Assembly (NCBI GenBank): GCA_009911175.1
Contig: QXWX01000009.1
Location: 54,507 to 118,506 of the forward strand
Length of the DNA stretch: 64,000 nt
Direction of reading: 5' to 3'
DNA from: Lachnospiraceae bacterium
Lineage (GTDB): Bacteria > Bacillota_A > Clostridia > Lachnospirales > Lachnospiraceae
Shown here: positions 34,325 through 41,750 of the stretch, in pieces
Position numbering within the stretch: the stretch's first letter is position 1
Layout of the letters: the number at the start of each line of letters is the position of its first letter
Program-made: the position numbers and the translations under genes
The notes under the pieces: generated by a model
What the model was told of the DNA's origin: nothing
The model's input: only the letters and a program-made list of their open reading frames with translations
Databases searched by the model: none

Positions 34325-35029
34325 ATGGAGATAGAATTGAGTGAAGACCTGCAGCATTATAAAGAAAGTTTTCTTTTGGGGCTGACTGTGAAACAGACCT
34401 TTTTCAGTATTCTGGCTTTGGGGACAGGCACAGCGATCGTACTGCTGCTGTACCAAAGGATTGGGGTCACTTTAAGCTGCTATGTGGCTACGCCTTTTGT
34501 GGTGCCGCTGGCGCTGACCGGATTTTATCATTACCATGGCCTTACATTCTGGCAGTTTGCCGGGAAGATGGTGCACTTTGCGTTTTTTAACAGGCCGCTG
34601 GTCTACTGGTCAACAGAATCCGTGGAGGAATTGAAGCGGATATCTATCGAAGCGAAGCAAGGGGAAGAAAAAGCCGGGAAACGAGGTGCGGATTCCAAAA
34701 TGGGGAAAGATCAGGAGGACGGCAGACAGAATGAAACCGGCAACCAAAGAAGCAGGCTGGATAGAGCGGGAGAGCATAGAAAAAAGAGGAAAAAATGTGC
34801 AGAGACAGAAAAGGTGAATGCCAAAAGAATAGAGAAAACAATCAGGAAGCCAGAAACAAATAAGAAAAGAAAGAGAGGAAAAAGTGAAGCTATGGTGACA
34901 GTCATCCGTAAGAAAAATAAAGGTTTGTCAGGAGTGGTGATAAAAGCAGTTGGAATGTTTTTTGCGGCTGCGGGTATATTCACGGCGGGGGCAGCAATGG
35001 CGGCTGTCTGGTATGGGCATTTCAGATAG
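34325..35029 (+). CDS. prgI: PrgI-like (VirB3-like) membrane protein
   Basis: The first 120 residues follow PrgI: YKESFLLGLTVKQTFFSILA, two adjacent membrane helices (about residues 27-44 and 50-65), then GLTFWQFAGKMVHFAFFNRP. A long Lys/Arg/Glu-rich extension and a third membrane helix at the C-terminus (VIKAVGMFFAAAGIFTAGAA) are unusual for PrgI, which is usually ~120-150 residues. It would link the VirB4 ATPase to the membrane. A VirB4 gene follows ten bases downstream, as expected. Confidence 0.85.
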   Translation: MEIELSEDLQHYKESFLLGLTVKQTFFSILALGTGTAIVLLLYQRIGVTLSCYVATPFVVPLALTGFYHYHGLTFWQFAGKMVHFAFFNRPLVYWSTESVEELKRISIEAKQGEEKAGKRGADSKMGKDQEDGRQNETGNQRSRLDRAGEHRKKRKKCAETEKVNAKRIEKTIRKPETNKKRKRGKSEAMVTVIRKKNKGLSGVVIKAVGMFFAAAGIFTAGAAMAAVWYGHFR

Positions 35030-35039
35030 GAGGTGGATA

Positions 35040-37403
35040 ATGTCGATTTTTTCAGACCGTTTTGAACAGCTAAAGAGATCGGACAAACCGGCCAGGGCAC
35101 CAAAATATTTACAGGAGACGATGGGCTTCCAGAGGATTTCCAGGGACGGGATCTTTGAAGTGGCAAAAGGGAAGTATTCCAAAACCTATCGTTTCCAGGA
35201 TATCAATTATGTTACGGCGGGCGCGGATGACCAGATGAAGATATTGAAGCAATATTGTAAGACTGTAAACGCAATTGATGTTTCTTTTAAGATCACGATC
35301 AATAACCGGAATAAGAACATGCAGGAATTCCGGGAAAATGTATTGTTCCACAAAAAGGGGGATCCGTTTGACTGGATCCGGGACGCATACAACCATATCA
35401 CGGAGTCCAGGATCGTGGAGGGAAAGCAGGGGATTGAGCAGGAGCGTTATCTCACCGCATGCGTGGAGAGGAAAGGCTATGAGCAGGCCAAAGCGTTTTT
35501 CGCAACCTTTGAAGCAACGCTGAAACAGAACTTTGCGGAATTGGGTTCTACGATTGAACCTTTGGACGCGAAAGAGCGCCTGCGCATTTTGTTCCAATTT
35601 TACCGCATGGGGGATGAAGAGCAGTTCCATTTCAATTTCCGGCAATGCATGAAAAGTGGCGGGGATGCCAAAAATAGTATTTCCGGCGGATATATGAAAT
35701 TTTATCCGGGTTATTTTGAGACAGACCGGAAGAAATGCAGGGCCCTGTTCATTAAGAAATACCCGGCATCCCTGCCGGATACATTTATCAATGAGATCAC
35801 AAACCTGCCGGTACACAGCATGACCACCATTGATATCGTGCCGGTGCCAAAGGACCTGACGAACCGTGTCCTCCAGAAGAAATATCTGGGGATTGAAAAC
35901 GATATACTGAAACAGCAGCGTGTCCGTAACCGGAACAATGATTTCTCTTCGGACATTTCCTATCTCAAAAAGGTACAGAAAGAAAAAATAGAGGGCGTGA
36001 TGGATGATGTGCGGGAGAATGACCAGAACCTGTTCTATGTAGGCGTGGATATGGTGATTATGGCAGATACGAAGGAAGAACTGGACAGTATCACGGAAAC
36101 GCTGCGGAATATGGCAAATGGCCGGATGTGCCAGATCGAGCCGCACTATTACCAGCAGTTGGAGGCACTCAATACCGTGCTGCCGGTAGGCGGCCGCCAG
36201 GTGTCTACCCTCCGGACCATGCTGACCCGGGATATTGCCGCGCTCCTGCCGTTCCATGTGCAGGAGTTAAATGAGAATGGTATCTGCTATGGAATCAACC
36301 AGGTGTCACATAATCTTTGCATTGCCAACAGGAAGAAGCTGGCAAATGGGAACGGCATGGTATTCGGGATCCCGGGAAGCGGGAAATCCTATTTCAGCAA
36401 GTCTGAAATGCTGCAGGTGTTCCTCGGGACAGAGGATGACATTATCGTGATCGACCCGACACTGGAATATTTTGATATTGCCAAGGCCCTGGGGGACCAG
36501 GCGGCGGTCATCAATCTGTCTTCTTATACAAAGAATTATGTCAATCCCCTGGAAATGGATGTAGGATGTCTGGATTTAAACGATTCCCAGGGGCAGATCC
36601 GGGATAAAGGGGAATTTATGCTGGGGCTGTGTGAGCAGTGCTATGGAGATTCCCTGAACAGCAGGCATAAGTCCATTATCGACCGCTGTGTCCGGAAACT
36701 GTATATGGATATCGCAAGGGCAGGGGAAAAACATATCCCGACCATGACAGAATTTTACAGCCTGCTCATGGAGCAGCCGGAGCCGGAAGCAAAAGATATC
36801 GCGCTGGCACTGGAACTGTTTGTCAATGGTTCCCTGAATATCTTCAACCACCATACCAATGTCAATGTGCAGGCACGGTTTTTGGTCTATGGCACCAGGG
36901 ACCTGGGAAAAGAGCTGGGGGCCATTTCTACACTGGTGATGTTGGAAAATATCAGCGCGAGGATCGCGGAGAACGCGGAAAAGGGGAGGGCTACCTGGTT
37001 ATTTATAGACGAATTCCACACCGTGCTGGATAAGGAATACAGCGCGAAATACCTGTATACCCTCTGGAAAAAAGTTCGAAAGCTGGGCGGACTCTGTACC
37101 GGGATCACACAAAACCTTACAGATATGCTGCAGAACTATACGGCGATGACTATGCTCGGAAACAGTGAGTTTATCGCGCTTCTGAAGCAGGCGAACGTGG
37201 ACAGCCAGGAATTGTCAAGGGTGGCTGGGATCCCGGAGGCACAGCTGCGGTTTGTAAACAATTCGCCATCCGGAACCGGGATCATCAAGCATGGAAGTGT
37301 GTGCATCCCATTCGATAACCGGATGGGGAAGGAAGAGAACCCGATTTATGCGTTGTTTAATACGAATTTACACGAAAAGGCAAGGGAAGAAAGCGGATGC
37401 TGA
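35040..37403 (+). CDS. VirB4-type ATPase
   Basis: The 787-residue protein starts at ATG 35040 (ATAGGAGGTGGATA upstream); the frame extends further upstream into prgI but that start is unsupported. Motifs: Walker A GIPGSGKS (443-450), the Walker B strand WLFIDEFH (653-660), and GICYGINQVSHNLCIANRKK before Walker A. It is the VirB4/TraE-type ATPase that powers channel assembly and transfer. The N-terminal half resembles the CagE/TrbE-type region. Length and order (PrgI then VirB4) are standard. Confidence 0.92.
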   Translation: MSIFSDRFEQLKRSDKPARAPKYLQETMGFQRISRDGIFEVAKGKYSKTYRFQDINYVTAGADDQMKILKQYCKTVNAIDVSFKITINNRNKNMQEFRENVLFHKKGDPFDWIRDAYNHITESRIVEGKQGIEQERYLTACVERKGYEQAKAFFATFEATLKQNFAELGSTIEPLDAKERLRILFQFYRMGDEEQFHFNFRQCMKSGGDAKNSISGGYMKFYPGYFETDRKKCRALFIKKYPASLPDTFINEITNLPVHSMTTIDIVPVPKDLTNRVLQKKYLGIENDILKQQRVRNRNNDFSSDISYLKKVQKEKIEGVMDDVRENDQNLFYVGVDMVIMADTKEELDSITETLRNMANGRMCQIEPHYYQQLEALNTVLPVGGRQVSTLRTMLTRDIAALLPFHVQELNENGICYGINQVSHNLCIANRKKLANGNGMVFGIPGSGKSYFSKSEMLQVFLGTEDDIIVIDPTLEYFDIAKALGDQAAVINLSSYTKNYVNPLEMDVGCLDLNDSQGQIRDKGEFMLGLCEQCYGDSLNSRHKSIIDRCVRKLYMDIARAGEKHIPTMTEFYSLLMEQPEPEAKDIALALELFVNGSLNIFNHHTNVNVQARFLVYGTRDLGKELGAISTLVMLENISARIAENAEKGRATWLFIDEFHTVLDKEYSAKYLYTLWKKVRKLGGLCTGITQNLTDMLQNYTAMTMLGNSEFIALLKQANVDSQELSRVAGIPEAQLRFVNNSPSGTGIIKHGSVCIPFDNRMGKEENPIYALFNTNLHEKAREESGC

Positions 37404-37447
37404 TTGCCAGGTTTTATGGGAACGTGCGGCCCGTGTAAATTTTCGGA

Positions 37448-37476
37448 TTGTATTTCTTAAAAAAGAATGGTAAAAT
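37448..37476 (+). promoter_or_regulatory. promoter of Rpn-like gene
   Basis: A -35-like TTGTAT (37448-37453), a 17-bp spacer and an extended -10 TGGTAAAAT (TAAAAT at 37471-37476) stand 71 bases before the 37547 gene. An own promoter fits an inserted gene inside the transfer operon. Confidence 0.5.
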
Positions 37477-37546
37477 CAAATCATAAACAGGATTTTCCTT
37501 ATCTTGTTTGCAGGGTAAAGGAAATTTGGGGGAAAGGGTTGAAAAG

Positions 37547-38482
37547 ATGAAGCTGACAAATACACCTTACGATGACGTGTTCCGGACATTGGTGAATGAC
37601 TGCAGCGGCCTGATCATTCCGGTTATCAATGAAGTATTTCACGAACATTATACCGGCGAAGAAGAGATTGTTTTTTCACCAAATGAACATTTTGAGAACA
37701 GGCAGGATGGGGAAGAAGATGAAGTGATCACGGATTCCTGCTTTCAGATCATCGGGATGTATATCAAAAAATACCATCTGGAATGCCAGAGCGGCCCGGA
37801 CAGCAGTATGCTGCTCCGTTTTTGGGAATACGATACACAGATTGCCCTTGACCAGGGGGAACTGCATGAGAATATCCTGCGTGTGACCTTACCGCATTCC
37901 GCTGTTTTATTCCTGCGGAGTAACCGTAACACGCCGGATAAATTAAAGACCGAGGTAGCCACGCCCGGGGGCACCGTTACCTACGATATTCCGGTCATGA
38001 AAGTCAAGCAATATACGCTGGAAGAGATTTTTGAAAAAGAACTTCTGTTATTGATCCCGTTTTATATCTTTACCCATGAGCAGAGGTTCGATGAGTATGA
38101 GAATGACGCGGGAAAACTGGAAGAATTAAAAGCGGAATATGAAGAAATAAAGAACAGGCTGGAGGAGCTGCAGGAGAAACAGAAGATCAGCGAGTATACA
38201 AAATGTACGGTCATGGATATGTCCAATAAGGTATTGGAGCACATCGCGGCGAAACATGAATCTATCCGGAAAGGGGTGAAATCAGTCATGGGTGGAAAAG
38301 TTCTGGAATATGAGGCAAAGACAATCCGTAATGAGGGACGCAGGGAAGGACGCAGTGAAGGGCGGCTGGAGATGCTTTTTGATCTTGTAGATAAAGGGCT
38401 GCTTTCAATTGCTGAAGCGGCTGTTATGACGAACCTTACCGAAGAGTTATTCAAAAAGAAAATGATGGTTTACAGGAAATAG
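37547..38482 (+). CDS. Rpn-like PD-(D/E)XK nuclease/transposase
   Basis: The 311-residue protein begins MKLTNTPYDDVFRTLVNDCS and continues with ITDSCFQIIGMYIKKYHLEC and SMLLRFWEYDTQIALDQ, which matches the Rpn/PDDEXK recombination-promoting nuclease group. The segment Y-H-L-E-C-Q-S with upstream D gives the likely D-n-ExQ catalytic residues. A Glu/Lys coiled coil (about residues 195-235) and a short basic repeat (GRREGRSEGRLEM) follow. It interrupts the transfer operon and has its own promoter and terminator, so it is probably a recent insert. Confidence 0.75.
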   Translation: MKLTNTPYDDVFRTLVNDCSGLIIPVINEVFHEHYTGEEEIVFSPNEHFENRQDGEEDEVITDSCFQIIGMYIKKYHLECQSGPDSSMLLRFWEYDTQIALDQGELHENILRVTLPHSAVLFLRSNRNTPDKLKTEVATPGGTVTYDIPVMKVKQYTLEEIFEKELLLLIPFYIFTHEQRFDEYENDAGKLEELKAEYEEIKNRLEELQEKQKISEYTKCTVMDMSNKVLEHIAAKHESIRKGVKSVMGGKVLEYEAKTIRNEGRREGRSEGRLEMLFDLVDKGLLSIAEAAVMTNLTEELFKKKMMVYRK

Positions 38483-38565
38483 AAAAAGAACCTGACTGCA
38501 ATTGCGTCATATAAGGCGCAAAGAAAATCATTTAATCTACAGGATATATAGTGTAAAATATGGAA

Positions 38566-38603
38566 AAGAGTGTTGAACAGCTGTGTTTGGCGCTCTTTTT
38601 TTG
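38566..38603 (+). terminator. terminator after Rpn-like gene
   Basis: AAGAGTGTT (38566-38574) pairs with GGCGCTCTT (38589-38597) with G-U pairs and is followed by TTTTTTGC. Confidence 0.65.
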
Positions 38604-38689
38604 CTTGGAGGATACTACAGGATGAATGAAATAACGATCATAAACCGGATAGGATTTTATTGAGAAATCTATTTAGAAAGGGGAAGGGG

Positions 38690-39469
38690 ATGGAGACAAC
38701 ACCCACTGTCCCGAAGATGGGACAATTAGAAACATTTTTGAATCAGTTGGAGCAAAACAGCAGGGAGAGGCAGGCGGAGGATATCCGGCAGATACTGGAC
38801 TGCGTGAAAGCGATGCGGACAGAAGTCGCGGAGGCGTTGGAAGAGGCCGTGTATCTTCGGGAGTATATACAATCTCTGGAGACCCCGCCCTTGAAGGCCA
38901 GGCTCGGATCCATGCAGGAGGAAGTCAGGGAATCCCTGTATGAAACAGGAAACCAATTAAAAGAAGTGGAGAGACAGATTGCGGAAGAGATCAAAAACTC
39001 CATGGATATGCTGAAAAATAAGGGGATCCAGGCTTTGGACCAGGTTCTGGATGCCGCCCACGTATTCCAAGGGCTAAGCAGGATAGAAACCATGATGACG
39101 CAGGCGGTGGCAGGGATGGAGAAAAAGATCGAGACGGTGGACCGCATGGCGGGGGAACTGCATGCCATCAAGGGGCATGTAAAAAATATAGGAAGAGCGG
39201 CGTCCGGCCGCCCGGCAGAAGAAATCATCGCAAGGGATGTGACAAAAGGAGTCCTGGCAAAGTTCCGGGCGGGGATGGAATACTGCAGGAAGATATTGGC
39301 AGGAATGGGACAAAAAGCACTGATAGCGAGGGCGCATGCCGTACATCTCCACCAGCTGGCAGACCCCCAAATAGAACAGGTATCTTCCGTCCAGAAGATC
39401 GCGGGAGAGTTGAGGGCCGCGTTTGCCATGGAGTACAGCAGGCTGCCGGAACCGGCACAGGCAAGATGA
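38690..39469 (+). CDS. DUF6674-like coiled-coil protein
   Basis: The ATG at 38690 has AAAGGGGAAGGGG in front; a TTG at 38660 could add ten residues. The 259-residue protein has an N-terminal QLETFLNQLEQNSRERQAED and helical stretches throughout (EVRESLYETGNQLKEVERQI, KIETVDRMAGELHAIKGHV). It resembles the DUF6674 proteins I associate with clostridial conjugation regions, but this is from memory. No enzymatic motif is seen. It is separated from virB4 only by the Rpn-like insert, so it is probably part of the original operon. Confidence 0.6.
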   Translation: METTPTVPKMGQLETFLNQLEQNSRERQAEDIRQILDCVKAMRTEVAEALEEAVYLREYIQSLETPPLKARLGSMQEEVRESLYETGNQLKEVERQIAEEIKNSMDMLKNKGIQALDQVLDAAHVFQGLSRIETMMTQAVAGMEKKIETVDRMAGELHAIKGHVKNIGRAASGRPAEEIIARDVTKGVLAKFRAGMEYCRKILAGMGQKALIARAHAVHLHQLADPQIEQVSSVQKIAGELRAAFAMEYSRLPEPAQAR

Positions 39470-39491
39470 CAGTAAAGAACAGGAGGGAATG

Positions 39492-39611
39492 ATGGAGGAT
39501 AAAAAAGAGATTAGGATGACCCTGGCGCAGCTTGAGATGCTGATGGAATACCTGCCGGATGGAGTCGTGCTGGAAATCGTATGGGAGGATATGGATGGGA
39601 AAGAATCATGA
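39492..39611 (+). CDS. 39-residue acidic protein
   Basis: The ATG at 39492 is preceded by AGGAGGGAATG. The protein MEDKKEIRMTLAQLEMLMEY and onward contains LPDGVVLEIVWEDMDG and ends at 39611, overlapping the next start by 17 bases. It is a plausible translational coupler for the RadC-like gene and has no recognisable domain beyond a short helix and strand. Confidence 0.55.
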   Translation: MEDKKEIRMTLAQLEMLMEYLPDGVVLEIVWEDMDGKES

Positions 39612-40119
39612 ATTGAAGGTGGTAAGTATCCGGATGGTAGATGATCCGCCGCTGCTGAGTAAAGAGCAGCTTAATTCACCAGAAAAAGTTGTCAGGTTTA
39701 TGGCAGATGAACTGAAAAAATATGACAGGGAATTATGCTGTGTATTAAATATGAAATCCAAGAGCCAGGTCATCAATATGAATATCGTTTCCATGGGAAC
39801 CCTGGACCAATCTGTGGTTACGCCGCGTGAAGTATTTAAATCATCCATCTTATCGAACGCCGCGTCTATTGTGCTGATGCATAACCATCCATCCGGGGAA
39901 TGTACGCCGAGTAGGGACGACATATTGATGACTAGAAGGCTGTGGGAGTGCGGGAAAATGATCGGGATCCCTGTTATAGACCATATCATTACGGGCGATG
40001 AAGGAAAATTTTTTAGCTTTTTTGACGAAGGGCTTATGCCCGATGGGGATACAATCTTGGGAGAAGCCGCGGCAGAACGCGGGAATGGACGGTATGCTGA
40101 CAGGGAACCTCAGAGATAG
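39595..40119 (+). CDS. RadC-like JAMM-domain protein
   Basis: The ATG at 39595 (GGGAGGAT upstream) gives a 174-residue protein with the JAMM metal-site motif HNHPSGECTPSRDD (about residues 102-115) and IGIPVIDHIITGDEGKFFSF, typical of RadC-type JAB domains. It lacks the N-terminal helix-hairpin-helix of chromosomal RadC, as do the versions on mobile elements. The role of such proteins in DNA handling is unproved. It overlaps the 39492 gene and is followed by a gap with two small hairpins. Confidence 0.85.
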   Translation: MGKNHELKVVSIRMVDDPPLLSKEQLNSPEKVVRFMADELKKYDRELCCVLNMKSKSQVINMNIVSMGTLDQSVVTPREVFKSSILSNAASIVLMHNHPSGECTPSRDDILMTRRLWECGKMIGIPVIDHIITGDEGKFFSFFDEGLMPDGDTILGEAAAERGNGRYADREPQR

Positions 40120-40276
40120 CGGAGAGTCCGCGGCTATATACTATATACAGCCTGCGGATACCCAAATGTATCCCGTCATATATGCCCGTATGGGGCTGGC
40201 GGGCTTCGCCCGATAAGGTATACCATATTGTTTTGGGGGTTATTGTCAGCCTAAGAAAAAGAACTAAATAAAAAAG

Positions 40277-40325
40277 AAAGGAGGCGGAGTTCCGGCCGGA
40301 TAAAAGATATCTTCCTCCTTTTTGC
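40277..40325 (+). promoter_or_regulatory. hairpin that pairs the only strong RBS
   Basis: AAAGGAGG (40277-40284) is complementary to CCTCCTTT (40314-40321), which ends next to the TTG start at 40322. Followed by TTG, it resembles a terminator as well as a ribosome-binding-site lock. The preceding gap (40120-40276) also holds CCGC..GCGG and CGGGC/GCCCG hairpins but no gene. Confidence 0.45.
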
Positions 40326-41227
40326 GATTGGATTTAGAAAAGAAAGCAATAGAACGGATCAGGAACGCCAGCCGGATGTCACTTGCGCATTACGGGAAGC
40401 CCCTGGTCCTCATGGACAGCGGGGGCAAGGACAGTTCGATCTGCAGGGAGCTTGCCAGGCGTTCCGGCGTACCCCATGAGATCATACATAACCTTACGAC
40501 AGCGGACGCGCCGCAGACGGTCTATTATATACGGGACTGTTTTCGAAGGGCGGAGGAAGCAGGCATCCCCTGTTCAGTCAGCCGCCCTTACTACAAGGGG
40601 AGGCGTGTCACCATGTGGAGCCTGATTCCTTTGAAAAAGATCCCGCCTACCAGGATTGCCCGGTATTGCTGTGAAGTGCTGAAAGAGAGCAGCGGCCAGG
40701 GCCGATTTGTCGTGACCGGGGTACGCTGGGCGGAAAGCTATAAGAGAAAAGGAAGGGGGATCTACGAATCCTTTTCAACCACAAAGGAGAACAAGGTCAT
40801 TTTAAATAATGACAATGATGACCGGCGGAGGCTCTTTGAAGCCTGCCGGATCAAAAGCAAGCATATCTGCAACCCGATCATAGACTGGAGCGACCGGGAA
40901 GTGTGGGAATATATACGGGCAGAAAACATCCCCATAAACCCGCTGTATGATATGGGGTATTTCCGGGTGGGCTGTATCGGATGCCCCATGGCAGGGAAAC
41001 AAAGATACCGGGAATTTGCCATGTTCCCAGCTTATGAAAGGGCATACAGGAGGGCATTTGAAGCGATGATGATTGCGCGGAAAAAGGATGGGAAAGATAG
41101 CAGGGCAGGCGGCTGGAAAGACGCACGGGACGTGTTCCGCTGGTGGATGGAGGAAGACAGGATCCCGGGGCAGTATGAGCTTACATGGGACGCAGAAACA
41201 AAGGAATTATATTATGAAGGAAGCTGA
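40322..41227 (+). CDS. PAPS reductase/DndC-like PP-loop protein
   Basis: The 301-residue protein has the PP-loop SGGKDSS (residues 33-39), an ATP-pyrophosphatase motif, and Cys at ARYCCEVLKES (about 120) and GCIGCPMAGK (about 221-230), which could bind an Fe-S cluster as in DndC. It belongs to the PAPS reductase group, which includes sulfur-transfer enzymes for DNA phosphorothioation. No dndA/B/D/E partners are visible, so the substrate is uncertain. The start is unclear (TTG 40322, TTG 40328 or ATG 40376). Confidence 0.8.
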   Translation: MRLDLEKKAIERIRNASRMSLAHYGKPLVLMDSGGKDSSICRELARRSGVPHEIIHNLTTADAPQTVYYIRDCFRRAEEAGIPCSVSRPYYKGRRVTMWSLIPLKKIPPTRIARYCCEVLKESSGQGRFVVTGVRWAESYKRKGRGIYESFSTTKENKVILNNDNDDRRRLFEACRIKSKHICNPIIDWSDREVWEYIRAENIPINPLYDMGYFRVGCIGCPMAGKQRYREFAMFPAYERAYRRAFEAMMIARKKDGKDSRAGGWKDARDVFRWWMEEDRIPGQYELTWDAETKELYYEGS

Positions 41228-41232
41228 AGGAG

Positions 41233-41739
41233 GTGGCAAATATCAAGGAGAAGTATCAGATATCCTATGGATTACAGCATGGCCCATGGGAACTGGAACT
41301 CCATCTTCCGGAATGGGAGGAATACGGCACGGAAGAGGAGGTCAGAAAAAGGAGTGAAAACAGGGAGGTATCTGCGTTGCTGACTGCGGATGCTATTTTT
41401 TTGTCCTTCGATGGAACAGAACTGGAAATTTTTCCGGAACAGACGGAATCTTACTCGTTTTCCCTTTTGAAGAAAGAAACATATGAACGGCTCGGCCCGC
41501 CGCTGTCCCCGGAAGATTTGGACAGGCTGATCGGGAAAGATATGCTGGAGGAGGTCATATTCAGCAGCAGATATATGGTGACAGAAAATGATTACAGGGA
41601 ATTTCCCGGCAGCCTTGCGGGGGTATTTATAGAATTGGGACAGTCAGAAGAGCCGTTATGCCGGAAAACGGATGATGGCCGGGAACGGTACGGGTACCTC
41701 TTTGAGAGCGTCTGGTACCAGGCGGGATGTGTCCGGTAA
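41233..41739 (+). CDS. uncharacterised 168-residue protein
   Basis: The product contains IKEKYQISYGLQHGPWELEL and LHLPEWEEYGTEEEVRKRSE near the start. It is acidic and soluble, with FIELGQSEEPLCRKTDDGRE and YGYLFESVWYQAGCVR at the end. The GTG at 41233 overlaps the GAAGGAGG site and is unusually close; an in-frame ATC eight bases after GGAGG is the only better-spaced codon. The family is not recognised. It directly follows the PAPS-reductase-like gene. Confidence 0.6.
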   Translation: MANIKEKYQISYGLQHGPWELELHLPEWEEYGTEEEVRKRSENREVSALLTADAIFLSFDGTELEIFPEQTESYSFSLLKKETYERLGPPLSPEDLDRLIGKDMLEEVIFSSRYMVTENDYREFPGSLAGVFIELGQSEEPLCRKTDDGRERYGYLFESVWYQAGCVR

Positions 41740-41750
41740 GGGAGGAAAGC

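Noticed and set aside
35109..36257. A 382-residue minus-strand frame opposite virB4.
   Set aside because: The strand carries the well-supported VirB4 gene; the antisense frame has no motif and no ribosome-binding site.
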